In this document: positions 13,395 to 24,669 of the stretch, piece after piece
How positions within the stretch are numbered: position 1 is the first letter of the stretch
How the letters are laid out: every line of letters begins with the position of its first letter
Origin: Stramonita haemastoma
Lineage: Eukaryota; Mollusca; Gastropoda; Neogastropoda; Muricidae
DNA: 64,000 nt
Direction: 5' to 3'
NCBI GenBank assembly: GCA_030674155.1
Contig: CM060342.1
Span: 18,835,177-18,899,176 of the forward strand
The notes under the pieces: generated by a model
The model's database searches: none
What the model was told of the DNA's origin: nothing
The model's input: the letters and a program-made list of their open reading frames with translations, nothing else
Translations under genes and position numbers: made by a program

Positions 13395-15113
13395 TGCAAT
13401 ACCATGACATGCGAACCAGAAGCAACAGAATCGTGTGCATGTGCATGTGTGTAAAAAATGTAATATAATACACTATGAGTGCAGGCACATGTCCACATAC
13501 ATGTGTGCAAGCATTCACTTCACACAAAGTGACAAAATGTGCACACTAACAGAGCCCAGCCCCCACTCTCAGTCTGTTTTCCATTTCTAACAAAAGTTAT
13601 AACAAAAAGTACTGAAGGAAAAGAACTAAAGAAGACAAGAATGCAATAGAAATGATATACAACAGAAAAGAAACTCACGTGCTTGGACCAAAGCAGTGTA
13701 CTCAGAAACATGCACAAGGACGATCTCATCATGTTCTTGTCGAATGTTTGCAACATAGACTGCACAAAAAACAAAAATCAGGTTTTCTTTTCACTTGATG
13801 AATAATGAATAATTTCTCTCATAAATCTATCTTGATCATAAATCAATGTCTAATTCATGATTCAATTTCACATTCTCTCCCTAAACTACTCGAGTTCTTT
13901 AGGTATTGGTTTAAATTTTTCAGACCATTTTGGGGGGGGGGGGGGGGGGGCAAGCTGAACCTGACACAGTGACAGAGCCAACCTTCTCCTGGTATAGTGT
14001 GCATGCTGAATATTTTGTGTTTCTGTCACCGAAATCAACAAATGACAAATTACAGAACCTTTAGTAATAATGTGTATTTGATCTCCAGCATGTATCTACA
14101 GGTATCTGATTCAGTGTATCACTGTATCAGTGTATGGGAACTAAACCACTGGTACCTCTGCATGCTGAATTGACTCTGGAGAACATAAAAATCCCCACCC
14201 TTAAGTTAATTCATCAGGTACTGCTGTCATAGGGTTTTTTTTAGTTACAAATTCACGTGGACATACATACATGTAGAATGAAGGTCAGTATACAGTCAAT
14301 GAAGCATTCACCATTTAATCATGATTTACAATTACAGGCTATATTACTTTAGAGGCATGCTTAAGCATCAACCTACAGATGGAAGCGTATTCACTGTAGT
14401 GTAAATTATCTTACTTTTTAATGACTTAACTCTTTAGCACATGTATCATTCATCACTGTATGCTGGCCTGACTTCTTAATGCTATGTTTTCATACCACAA
14501 CTTAAGTTACAATCCCTGAAATTATGACAGAGGTAGATGGGGAACAGCCAAACATCAAACAGAGGGGAAATTACATTATTATTATTATTAAACTTTAAAA
14601 CTAATAAAAGCACTCAACTGGACTCAAAATGTCCAAGAACACTTCTAACTTCTAAGTGGCCAGTGCTGCTATTCAGCCAAGAACAAGACTGTATGAGTGA
14701 GATAATATGGTAACGCTGATTTAAAGAATTCAACATCTGAGTTCAATCTTGGCCACAGCCTTCAATGGGGGGGGGGGGGGGGGGGGGGAGTATTTTCCAA
14801 AGTAGCATAGTCCGTTTGTTGCATTCCTCAACTCCCTCTAGTCTTCACTTTCATCTCAATTCTTATATTAGCCCGGCAAAACGATTCATGAAGATGAGAT
14901 CCAATGGTGTAGGTGATATATCAACATGATTATGACATTACAGAAGATCAATAGACAACAGGGGCCTAACTTAACTCTCTAAATTCTGCTATCTCTAGCA
15001 ACCGGATACCCCAAACAAAACTGTTGGATCAACTTACAATCAAAGGCATACTCGGAAAAACCACTGTCGTCAATTGCTATCATTACTATCTTCTTTTGGT
15101 CATTCTTCGCCAT
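10661..15113 (-). CDS. Universal stress protein (UspA-like), four exons, with single-base frame breaks
   Basis: Small cytosolic alpha/beta protein of the UspA fold; family members bind ATP or AMP and are linked to stress responses, but the role of animal copies is poorly defined. Exons on the minus strand are 15113-15038, 13759-13679, 12057-11953 and 10856-10661, all with GT donors and AG acceptors. The start sits in MAKNDQKKIVMIAIDDSG, the typical first beta strand. Exon 2 gives the EIVLVHVSEY strand, exon 3 a charged helix, and exon 4 the nucleotide-binding motif G-2x-G-9x-G-S (GTRG, then GSVSDYV). The frame breaks about four times: two bases near 12035-12045, one near 10823, one near 10704. 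Adding four bases gives 462 nt, exactly 154 codons, ending HVPVLVCRQRH and TAG at 10661, the usual family ending. I think assembly errors are likelier than a pseudogene. Confidence 0.85.
10921..11215 (+). repeat. Type-B SINE copy
   Basis: Begins with the head ggtggcaggaggatttatta and a degenerate B box ggtttgattcc, followed by the shared core cggatgagactataa and gcagaacatcgtgcg. It abuts a second, type-A-like copy from about 11215. Confidence 0.6.
11215..11745 (+). repeat. Type-A SINE copy, split by a nested SINE
   Basis: Contains gttagcatcagtgcagactc, the core gatgaggctatagactgagg and the tail acatggggactggatgta. It is interrupted at 11418-11687. The 5' head is missing. Confidence 0.6.
11418..11687 (-). 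repeat. Type-C SINE nested in another SINE
   Basis: Same sequence family as 55360-55647, with the same orientation and ends, but with several missing bases. Flanked by catgtacatgggga and catgcacatgggga (one mismatch), a probable 14-bp target duplication inside the tail of the host SINE at 11220-11745. Confidence 0.7.
11953..12057 (-). CDS. Universal stress protein exon 3
   Basis: Acceptor GTAACAG next to a TG-rich tract, donor GTAAGT. The body reads KELVKEEEKKVEELVKKYTQ, a charged amphipathic helix. The first about 20 nt are in another frame. Restoring one G and one C in the run ACGACCCG (minus strand) makes the exon continuous with exon 2. Confidence 0.75.
12062..12160. repeat. CA-rich tract beside stress-protein exon 3
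   Basis: Interrupted CA/TGCA repeats beginning 5 bp from the exon 3 acceptor. Confidence 0.85.
12195..12400. repeat. ATC/ATT trinucleotide-rich tract
   Basis: Dense imperfect atc and att triplets. The complementary gat/gtt triplets follow at 12500-12640, so the two could pair. Confidence 0.85.
13184..13393. repeat. (CA)n with GATA-type interruptions
   Basis: About 210 bp of CA units broken by three gatacacaca motifs. Confidence 0.95.
13679..13759 (-). CDS. Universal stress protein exon 2
   Basis: Acceptor TTTTGTGCAG and donor GTGAGT. The phase matches exon 1 (one base plus two). It encodes the end of helix 1 and the second beta strand, DEIVLVHVSEYTALVQA. Confidence 0.85.
15038..15113 (-). 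CDS. Universal stress protein exon 1
   Basis: Begins with ATG at 15113 in the context AGCAATGGCG and ends with one base of a split codon before the donor GTAAGT. It encodes the N-terminal strand and the first helix (DDSGFSEYAFD). No in-frame upstream ATG is needed, because family members start two to ten residues before this strand. Confidence 0.85.
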
Positions 15114-15573
15114 TGCTAATGAGAATGCACAATGGTAATGCAAAAGGAATAGCCAAGTAAACAAAATGCAACTCCTCTAGGACTACTCCAGAACTGAATT
15201 CAAGCACTACAGAGAAGATGAGACAATCTACGCCCTACCAGCCAAAAAACAGAAGAGTTATTTTCTCTTGATTAAAGCTTTTAAGCATTCATTTAATCAT
15301 TTGTTCATATACAGAGAAAAAGATACTGGAAATGGTAATCATTTTCTTGATTATAGAAATTGAATTGGTACAAAAGTATACCACATGTAGTATGAGAACA
15401 CTCAATATACTTTACATTTTGGAGCTTTTGGTCAGAGAGTATGTTCCCTTCCGGAGTCTCTTTTTGGCTACAATGTACAGTTCTGATCATACTAAAGCAG
15501 TATAAATTCTTATGTAATCTTATTCTTTATTTCGATGATTTATTTATTTATTTATTTGTTCTTTTATATCGAG

Positions 15574-15893
15574 GATAACAGAATAAGCAATCATGTGCTT
15601 TTTTTCATCCGGTCCCCGTGTGTATGCAGTTTTGTAAATATTGTCATCTGTTCCCACCGGCACACGATGGCCTACTCTTACGAAAAGCGGAACAGGATTT
15701 AACGTGTGCGCAAGATGTTCTGCGTGCGTTCGCACACGGGGCCTCGGTTTAAAGTCTCATCCGAAGGACTTTTGGGGAGAGTGGAGTCAGCACTGATGTT
15801 AACTCCAGGAAGAAAATTTCCTCGACCGGACTCGAACCCGGGTCTTCAAATTGCCAGCGCAATGTTCTGACCACTAGGCTATCCGCCCCGCGA
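15574..15893 (-). repeat. Full-length type-A SINE
   Basis: On the minus strand the head is GCGGATAGCCTAGTGGTCAG (A box), then GACCCGGGTTCGAGTCCGG (B box). It is followed by gagttaacatcagtgctgac, the shared core and a tail ending in TATCCTCGATATAAAAG. Best reference copy in the window together with 24193-24520. Confidence 0.8.
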
Positions 15894-15894
15894 T

Positions 15895-16030
15895 GATGAT
15901 GGGATAAGCACTTGTGTGCTTTTTTTACACCCAGTCCCTGTGTGCAAGCAGTTTTGTAAATTTTGTCATCTGTTAACACCGGCACACAACGGCCTACTCT
16001 TTTGAAAAGTGGAACGGGTGTTAAGGTGTG
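15895..16030 (-). repeat. Truncated type-A SINE
   Basis: The 3' part only, starting immediately beside the head of the previous copy in the same orientation. It ends at a (CCTCA)n-like stretch at 16028-16048. Confidence 0.6.
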
Positions 16031-16044
16031 CCTCACCTCACCTC

Positions 16045-16235
16045 ACCTCATTCTCCTGACTGAATGGTCGTAGAGGAGACATGAGGATGTCGATAACGTT
16101 GTTCTCCTCCATCCAGGCCGGTCCTCTGCCCTGCGGATCAGCGTTGCGCTGTCCATCCCTGAGATGTTGCTCTCCCCTTTTTTTTTTTCTCTGTCTTCCT
16201 CTTATTCTCCTTCCTTGCACTGTGGTTTTCAGGCA
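16045..16235 (-). pseudogene. Possible LINE 3'-end fragment
   Basis: Minus-strand frame with RRIRGRQRKKK followed by MEENNVIDILMSP. The GR-x-RGRQRK pattern recalls the C-terminal tail of many LINE polyproteins. Short and decayed; could be chance. Confidence 0.35.
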
Positions 16236-16239
16236 AGCG

Positions 16240-17319
16240 TTTTCCATCATATTTTCTTACCACTTCAGTTTTCGTTCCTTCACCGTGGTTAAAAGGTATT
16301 CATTAGGTTTAAGAGCTTGCCTTGTGCATCAAGCCACGCATTCAAATTTGAAAGCAGCAAGCAAGAGTATCCATTACCTTTTGAAAACTGAAATTAAAAT
16401 ACACCCTGTTCCCCTTCCTTCTGGCCAAAAAAAAAAAAAAGCTGATTGCTGCGCGCAGTGCCTATAGAAGCACTCATAACTGTCGCCTGGACACGCTCCT
16501 ATATGGTGTAGGAAGCTATACAGCATTCACTTCCACCTAGCAAGGCCTCAAGTCAAATTTTGAAGTGAAACTCCACTGTGCGGCAAGACAGCGAGAATTC
16601 GCTTTTCTGAAGGGTGTGCCAGTAGAATCTTATATCAACCAACTGACACTATGCTTCAACTGATTCTGTTTTTCACTCAAGTTTTATAACCAGCATATGC
16701 ATTGGGCTCCACAGAATTGTTGAGGCGAAATTGGATAGAGTTTTACTAAAATATACAACATCAGATTCATCTTACCATTATTTTCTCAATAGATCTCTAA
16801 CAATTTACTTGCAATGTTTTTTTAATTTGAAAATTCTATTGTCTCATGATATATTTTGAGAATTCATTCTCTGATTATACATTTCCATAAAAAATGAGGG
16901 AGTGGATAATGGCTGATATGCTGAAATGATTAGTCCACATAAAAAATCACCTCCTTTACTGTTTTATATCATGATCAAATTTCTGTTCCCTCTTTACAAC
17001 GTATGTAATGTGTGCGATGTGGGTTTTTTTTAAACATTGTATTAGTATAATTTGGGGGTTAATTATGAATTTTAATGAGAATGCAAAATGTAAGCCTTAA
17101 AACCACACAACAACCCCCGACAACAACCCTACTTTAGTATACAGTACAGCTCTATTCCCAGCCTGTCAAAGTTTGGTTACATCATTTCAAAAGAGACCCT
17201 CTTTCAGGCAAGTCTTTTACAAGAACTCGAAAACCACATACAAAATACCTTGAAAATAAAGAACACGAGGGTTTTTTTTAAGTCTATCCTAACCACTAAA
17301 AACCAGGTCCTGCACAATA

Positions 17320-17320
<1 letters not shown>
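16240..17320. other. Intergenic, nothing recognised
   Basis: Unique AT-rich sequence upstream of the stress-protein gene. No promoter element stands out. Confidence 0.5.
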
Positions 17321-17354
<34 letters not shown>

Positions 17355-17616
17355 GGTTTGGTGGTGGTTGGTGGTGTGTGGTGGTGTTGTTGTTGTTGCT
17401 GCTGCTGCTGCTATACTCTTGTAAACCAGTTTCGTTGTTTGTTAGTAGGCTTTCTTTTTGCTTTCAAACTGATATCGTGAGCTGTGCGTCTGCAGCCACC
17501 TTAGAAGCATATCAAAATAATGTGCCGAGTTTTTTTCAATCTCTTAAGTCAAATTTTTGTGCAGATCTGTCAGTGCCAGTTTTGGTTCCCCACCCCACCC
17601 CGCCCCACATGCGCAA

Positions 17617-18068
<452 letters not shown>

Positions 18069-18099
18069 TCTCTTAGCTGCCTGCATCATGTAGATTTAT

Positions 18100-19252
18100 C
18101 ACAAGAATTATTTTCTAAGTATTTTACCTTTCGGACCTCAAAGTTCGATTTTGAGCTATTTTCTTATCACACAGAAAATCAATATTTGTTAATTAAGCGT
18201 AAAGATAGACAGACACCAGTCTGGCATGACTCAGGGGAGGTAAGTTTGCTGCTAGCGGTACCTGTGTTCGACCAGAACTTTGTGAACTATTACCGTAAAA
18301 GAGTGGGAGAAGATGAAACCGCAGAATGTACGTATCTTGGAATGTTTTGAGTCAGCCAGTTAAAGAAAAACAAAAGAGGAAAAAACTGACCCACTGATAA
18401 CCTATATGGTGATATACGTGATGACTCAATCGGACAATGAGAGTGCTGCCCCATTCAAATCAAAGCAGCCCCAAAGACGGAATGCAGCCCCTGAATGGTG
18501 GGTTCAAAACGGTACCATGCGCAAAATCTCACCATTGATAAACCTCAGAGCTCTAGCTAAGGAACAACAACCAAAAAAAAAAGAGATTCAATACAACCAA
18601 AGTACTCTCACGCAGAGCTAAAATTAGACATCGTTTCGCAAATTGATAACTTATGCAATGATGAAACAAAGGAAACACGCAAAGACCGGAGCAGCCCCCA
18701 GTAATGAAAAAAGTAATGAAAACAATAACAGATAAGTTTTTGGGCCTGCTGAGACTGTCAGTGAACAGTGTGACAAAGAGACCGGGGGCAACAATATAAA
18801 AAATCCCCCCAAAAACAAAGAAAAAACCCCAAACACCACAAAATAATGCCAGTCTTAGCTCCAGTTCATCTGGGCCAGAATTAATATCAATTCATGCAAG
18901 GCGAAAGAAAACCTTTGTATAATTAATGGCATGGATATGAATTGGAAATGTAAAAAATTCAATTTGCCTTAACTAAATGTTTGATTGAAAAAAAAAAATC
19001 CAAAACAACAACAAAAGCCCAAACAAACAACAACTAACTTTGAAATATCAGATATCCTGTAGTTAAATGGGGAAAATATTATTCAAACATTTAAAACCGA
19101 GTACACGGCTAGAAACTAGTTTGCGGTAAAAGGAGGATAGGGAGTTCTACTGGATTAAAAAAAAACAACAAAACCAAACAAACAAACAAACAAACAACAA
19201 AAGACACGAGTGCTTATTCCATTTTCCTCGATATAAAAGATTGAATATATAA

Positions 19253-19289
<37 letters not shown>

Positions 19290-19320
19290 GTCATACATCA
19301 TCTAACATACGCTCTCTTTC
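18100..19320. other. Intergenic 3' of the kinase-like gene
   Basis: A SINE tail module at 18460-18570 (+) and a (CT)n at 19253-19287. No gene seen. Confidence 0.5.
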
Positions 19321-19340
19321 TTCTTCATTCACAAAAATAT

Positions 19341-20278
19341 TTACAAAAACACCCGGCTAAATTTTGTACATAGGCGGTCACCGGGTGGATGACCCTGCCC
19401 AGGAGGTCCCACTCTGGGAACCTGAAACACAGCAGTGGCCAGGGCCAGATCCCTTTTGGAAGGGTCCTCGGACATGCAGATCTCACACGCCCTTGCCACC
19501 GCTGCATCCTCGACACCCTTGTTAAAAAACTTCAGGATGAAGCCCAGAGTGTAAACCTCCGCCCCTGAGTCAAGAGCCCCCATCCAGAACCTCCGGGGCA
19601 TAACGCCTGCGGTTGGCCGACCGCCGAAGATAGACCTGGTGGCAACAGGTCCCATGGAGCCTTACCCAGGTCAATGTAGCGGACGGACTTGTTTGGGCAG
19701 TCAACATCTACAAGGATGTTCCTGGTGTGAATGTCATTCACCTGACCCCTTTAGCGTGGATGGCCTGGAGTCCTCGCAGCAGATTCCAAGCCACGAGTCG
19801 CCGCTGGTTTTGGGGAAGCAGTGTGGGTTCTCAAGAACATCCTGTAGTGTCACGCCCTTGCCGAAAAGCCCCTGCACGATACACAACCTCTCAGGCCTCT
19901 GCGGTGCACGATTCCGTACAACTTGGGCACGGAGTTGGTGTCCTGGAGATACTGAAGATACTGGGCTTCGCACAGCATCCGTATGTTGCTACTACCGTTG
20001 TCACGGCTTTCCTTGACCACTACCTCTGTCGCAGTGAACTGCGCATTGTTGCGAAGGTAGCCTTTGTAGACGGTCCCGCTTTTGCCTTGGCCCATGATGA
20101 CCATGGCTCTGCCCTCTGTCTGTCCGTTGGGTGGCCAGTCTCAGGTTGGCGGCCGGTATTTTGCGCACCCGCTCCTGTTCTGCGCGGTTGAGCTGTCTGG
20201 GTTCACGCAGGTAGTAGAACTCTTTCACATCGTTGCCGAACTCTTGTTGTTTCTGCTGGATCCAGACCCGACTGTCTT
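19341..20278 (-). CDS. Orphan kinase exon 2 (entire kinase domain)
   Basis: Acceptor TTTTTTTCTTAG, then DSRVWIQQKQQEFGND. About 0.94 kb, GC-rich and clearly coding compared with its flanks. The kinase subdomains from glycine loop to C-lobe lie in one exon without introns, unlike the GRK gene in this window. Confidence 0.65.
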
Positions 20279-20398
20279 CTAAGAAAAAAACAAGGAACAG
20301 AGAGAGAGAGAGAGAAGAGATGTTTAGTTTTCTGCCATCAATGACGCAGTTGTAAAGAGTTACTCACATGTGCACGCGTACACACACACACGCGCGCG

Positions 20399-20456
<58 letters not shown>

Positions 20457-20611
20457 TATATGTAACCTTAACGTGAAAAAAAAACAAAACACCAATCACG
20501 ACAGAATAAACAAAACACGACAGTAGTAAACAACAGAAAACCAAAAAAGAAAAAGGAAATAAAAAAATTGATCAAAAGCAGTAGGTGTAACAATAACAAG
20601 TTCGACACCTT

Positions 20612-20642
<31 letters not shown>

Positions 20643-20679
20643 GGTATAGGAAAGTATATTTATTCAAAGAAAAAGATTG

Positions 20680-20743
<64 letters not shown>

Positions 20744-21563
20744 TGTGTTTGTGTATGCGCGCGCACGCGCGCGCAAATTCAAAGTATCTTAATCTTATGT
20801 GAAGGGTTGCACGCATAATATATATGTTATGAATGCAAGCGCTTTGATTTGTCTATTCTACATGATTCAGCGCTATATAAACTTCATACATCATAGTAGA
20901 GCACTGCAGTACAGTGCATTGCATTGTATTGTATCGCATCGTAGGAGCCATCAGAACGTTGCCATATACAGCCTCGAGCCGCCCTGGGGACTCCAACTCC
21001 CCGATTTTTCCCCAGGGATGGTGTCTAAACACGACACCTGTGTGCATGCTGTTTTTTGGGGTTTTTTTTTTCGTTTTTTAAAAAAAAGTTTGTCATCAGC
21101 TCCTACCGGCACACAATGGCCTGGAAGGAAGGTGGCAGGATGGTTAATACGTTCGCCTGCCAACAAGTAAACCGGGAGGTTCTGGGTTCGATTCTCAGCC
21201 TCGCCCTTTCTTCCCAGTTTGACGGGGAAAAAAATGAACTGAATGTCAAAGTCATTCGGATGAGACTATAAACCGAGGCCCTGTGTGCGAACGCACGCAG
21301 AACATCTTGTGCACACGTTAAAGCCCCGTTCCGCCTTTCGGACGTAATAAAAACAACAACAACAAAACAAACAAAAAATCAGCAAACAAACGAACAAGGA
21401 AAGGCGCAAAGCTTACGAACCAGACAAGTTTTGTCGGAAACACTTTGGGTCCCACTAAGTAAAGTGGTAGCCCTACGATTAGTACGAATCTCAACCATCA
21501 ACAACAACAATAATGATGATGATAAGAACAAGAACAACACCAACACCACCACCACCACCAATA

Positions 21564-21627
<64 letters not shown>

Positions 21628-21713
21628 TCAAAACGCGAACTCATTACCCCTCCTCCCTCAATTATCCCACTGTGAGACTGACAAGTAACCGTTTACTGGT
21701 GGCAACGCCTGTG

Positions 21714-21761
<48 letters not shown>

Positions 21762-22020
21762 CACACACACACACACACACACACAGGGGAGCAAAAACAA
21801 CATGAAAAATCTCATTGAAAACATAGGTAACCTTGGCTATTATCTCATACGTTGTTTTCTTCTTAAAAATGAAAAAAAAAAAAAACAACAAACGAATGAC
21901 TTAAAAATATACCGAGTAAACGTATTGTCTTGAAGAATAAAAGGTTAAAAGTAATAACATTGGCAAATCAACCAAAAAATATCAAACCAAAAACAAACAA
22001 CAACAAGAGCAAAGAAGCAA

Positions 22021-22077
<57 letters not shown>

Positions 22078-22540
22078 TAATAATTTTTTTAAAAACCTGT
22101 AAAATAACGGAACATTTTGCGCACACGTTAAAAACCTGCTAAAAACCCGTTAAAAGTCCGTTCCTCCTGTTTTGCCGGCAGAAAGGGATTACAAAGAAAA
22201 AACAACAACAGCAGGAGGAACACGGGTGTCGTGCTTAGACACAATCCCCGAAGTCGGAATATGGCTACTTAAATGGTGGTGGTTGGGGGGGGGGGGGGGG
22301 GGGGGGGGGGGGAGGTGGGACAGTTGCATAGGCAAAAATCTCGCCATTGGTGAACCTCAGAGATCCAAAACGACAAAGAAACAACAACAAAAACGACCAT
22401 CTCCACCACCACTAAAACACAGTAAAAGCAGAAATTGGCCATAATCTTATCTACCATGTTTTAATCACGAGTGTTAAAGTTATGATTAATCTCAGCATTG
22501 GATAGAACATGACAGTATCCACACTAACCCTTCAGCCTAT

Positions 22541-22612
<72 letters not shown>

Positions 22613-23371
22613 GCGCGCGCGCGCCACACACACATTTATCCTGGAGCCAAACTCAAGTCCGGTCAAACAGAAGGCATTCTTAAATTACCCAAAAAAGCCT
22701 AAAACGCTGTCACAGAGGTTTTAAACCTAATTTCTGTAGGATTAAAAAAAACAAAAAAAACCACCTATAAAATATTCTTGTAAATCTTTCATAAAAAATT
22801 TTAAGAATGATCTTCTTCTGACGGTGTGTTCATGTGTTTTCATGTTTTGGTTTTGTTGTTTGGGTTTTTTTGGTATGGTATTGTGATTTGTTAGAGGGCG
22901 CCTATGGCCTGACTTCAGCCCTCTAGGTTTCTGTTAGAGTTAGGCCCTAGGGCCCACAAGGCAGAGCTTTTACCACGGGTATGGCGTGATGTTCCCGTCA
23001 CAGGCCTAGGTCATTTTGAGACAACCGAGCGACCTGTTGTCCCCGCCCCACCGGTTGGTCTGGGGCTTCTTTGTCTAATACATTTCCATGTTGCAACTCG
23101 AATCATGACTATAAGAAATTAGTTATTACATCAACTAAAACCCGTTTCACACTGCGAGACATGGGAACAAGAAATTACAAATAATCACAAAGAAATCCAT
23201 TGGAAAAATCAAGAGAACGGCATGCATCATTACCACACACAATTCAGAACTAAGAACTTAAAAAAAAAAAATCCCGTATGACTTACCTGCGGTTGGGAAG
23301 TTGAAGGATTGGAATTGTAATGACAACTGGCTATCACGATGCCTCGGCATGCTGCTTCTTTGGGCTGCCAT
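19341..23371 (-). CDS. Orphan protein-kinase-like gene, two exons, about six frame breaks
   Basis: I recognise the fold but not the family. Exon 1 (23371-23287) encodes a 28-residue basic, Ser/Gln-rich leader. Exon 2 starts at 20278 and carries the whole kinase domain. In order on the minus strand: a charged linker (QEFGNDVKEFYYLREPRQ), glycine loop GQGKSGTVYKG, beta-3 lysine VVVK, helix-C CEAQYLQYLQ, GLQAIHAKGV, catalytic loop VNDIHTRNIL (Asp and Asn kept, HRD histidine replaced), DLG in place of DFG, RYAPEVL (APE), helix F AEVYTLGFIL, and a C-lobe MSEDPSKRDLALA. Every catalytic motif survives but in alternating frames, with breaks near 20130, 19893, 19812, 19750, 19663 and 19577. All disruptions are base gains or losses, with no substitution stops. 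It is therefore either an error-rich assembly patch or a very young pseudogene. The last residues are uncertain (stop at 19341 or 19325). Confidence 0.65.
20404..20452. repeat. (CA)n beside an alternating CG/CA stretch
   Basis: Preceded by acgcgcgcggcgcgc. A matching (TG)n array lies at 20682-20741, also followed by gcgcgcacgcgcgcgc. Confidence 0.9.
20955..21123 (-). repeat. SINE tail-module fragment
   Basis: Carries cagggatggtgtctaaacac and catcagctcctaccggcaca, the tail plus end of core of type-B elements, in inverted orientation to its neighbour. Confidence 0.55.
21124..21345 (+). repeat. Type-B SINE, head and core
   Basis: Head aggtggcaggatggttaata, B box gggttcgattctcagcc, and core cggatgagactataaaccga then cgaacgcacgcagaacatct. 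It directly abuts a minus-strand core/tail fragment (20955-21123). Confidence 0.7.
21550..21785. repeat. AAT/ATG trinucleotides and (CA)n
   Basis: aat units, then atg units (21594-21627), then CA (21717-21784). A further pure aat array is at 22023-22076. Confidence 0.9.
22110..22365 (+). repeat. Type-B SINE core end and tail
   Basis: cattttgcgcacacgttaaa, cgtgcttagacacaatcccc, gaatatggctacttaaatgg and tctcgccattggtgaacctc, interrupted by a 26-base poly(G) run. Confidence 0.55.
22541..22632. repeat. (CA)n-(CG)n
   Basis: About 58 bp of CA running straight into about 26 bp of alternating CG, then CA again. Confidence 0.95.
23287..23371 (-). CDS. Orphan kinase exon 1
   Basis: ATG at 23371 in a favourable context (AAGAAAATGGCAG); reads MAAQRSSMPRHRDSQL onward and ends with a split codon at donor GTAAGT. 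The phase fits the acceptor at 20278 exactly, which is the reason for linking the two exons across a 3-kb intron. The link is inferred, not proven. Confidence 0.5.
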
Positions 23372-23499
23372 TTTCTTCCTAGTTCTTCTCGAAACAGAAA
23401 TCCTCGACTCCAACACTCTCCTTTCTCCTTCGTGTATTTGTGTGTAGGCCCTACAGGATTCATGGGATAAAAACCGGCGGAACTGACGGAACGAGATTA

Positions 23500-23560
23500 C
23501 CGATTTTTCTGATTGGCCGAGAGTTTTTCTTGGGCGCTGATTGGTCAATGCACATCTATT
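23500..23560 (-). promoter_or_regulatory. Candidate proximal promoter with two CCAAT boxes
   Basis: Two ATTGG pentamers (23512-23516 and 23540-23544) read CCAAT on the minus strand, 28 bp apart and about 140-170 bp upstream of the candidate kinase ATG at 23371. The spacing and position suit NF-Y binding. The local sequence is GC-richer than the surrounding intergenic DNA. Confidence 0.4.
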
Positions 23561-23857
23561 AATAGAATGAATTTTTTTCGACCTAAAAGTTCTCGTTGCT
23601 TCTACAATTGTAACATTTTTGGGGTGGCCGGAGGTGCTGAAGTGGGAGGATTTGCCGAAGCGTGGGACCTCTGACTTTCCGGCTGCTGACTACAGTCCTG
23701 ATATCAAGAAATCTGGAAAGGACTATAATTCGACTAAAACAAACAAAGAAACACCTGAAACCCACTTTTCTTTAGTTTGAGGTAGGCTACAGTCATGAGT
23801 CATGCAGTTAAATGATGTGTTTATTTTATTTTTGATTTTTAAAAAAATTATTCTTTT

Positions 23858-24160
23858 ATATCGAGGATAACAGAATAAGCAATCATGTGCTTTTTTTCAT
23901 CCGGTCCCTGTGTGTATGCAGTTTTTGTAAATATTGTCATCTGTTCTCACCGGCAAACGATGGCCTACTCTTACGAAAAGCGGAACAGAGTATTAACGTG
24001 TGCGCAAGATGTTCTGCGTGCGTTCGCACACGGGGCCTCGGTTTAAAGTCTCATCCGAAGGGCTTTTGAGGAGAGTGGAGTCGGCACTGATGTAAACTCC
24101 AGGAGAAAAATTTCCTCGACCGGACTCGAACCCGGGTCGTCAAATTGCCAGCGCAATGTT
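23858..24160 (-). repeat. Type-A SINE, head partly lost
   Basis: Matches 15574-15860 nearly base for base (gataacagaataagcaatca and cgttcgcacacggggcctcg). It is broken inside the head at a poly(T) run at 24160, where the next copy begins. Confidence 0.75.
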
Positions 24161-24192
24161 TTTTTTTGGTTTTTTTAAAAAAATCTTTTATC

Positions 24193-24520
24193 TTTTATAT
24201 CGAGGATAACAGAATAAGCAATCATGTGCTTTTTTTCATCCGGTCCCCGTGTGTATGCAGTTTTGTAAATATTGTCATCTGTTCCCACCGGCACACGATG
24301 GCCTACTCTTACGAAAAGCGGAACAGGATTTAACGTGTGCGCAAGATGTTCTGCGTGCGTTCGCACACGGGGCCTCGGTTTAAAGTCTCATCCGAAGGAC
24401 TTTTGGGGAGAGTGGAGTCAGCACTGATGTTAACTCCAGGAGAAAAATCTCCTTGACGGACTCGAACCCGGGTCGTCAAATTGCCAGCGCAATGTTCTGA
24501 CCACTAGGCTATCTGTCCCC
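24193..24520 (-). repeat. Full-length type-A SINE
   Basis: Complete head (gaacccgggtcgtcaaattg and ccactaggctatctgtc on the plus strand), core and tail, in tandem with 23858-24160. Very similar to the 15574 copy, suggesting recent activity. A poly(C) run and long (TG)n follow. Confidence 0.8.
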
Positions 24521-24531
24521 CCCCCCCCCCT

Positions 24532-24534
24532 TGT

Positions 24535-24617
<83 letters not shown>
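24532..24617. repeat. (TG)n microsatellite
   Basis: About 40 TG units, directly after a SINE head and poly(C). Confidence 0.95.
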
Positions 24618-24618
<1 letters not shown>

Positions 24619-24669
24619 TCCCTACTTGGTGATTTAGACACACCCGCAGTCACACCACTACACCTATAT

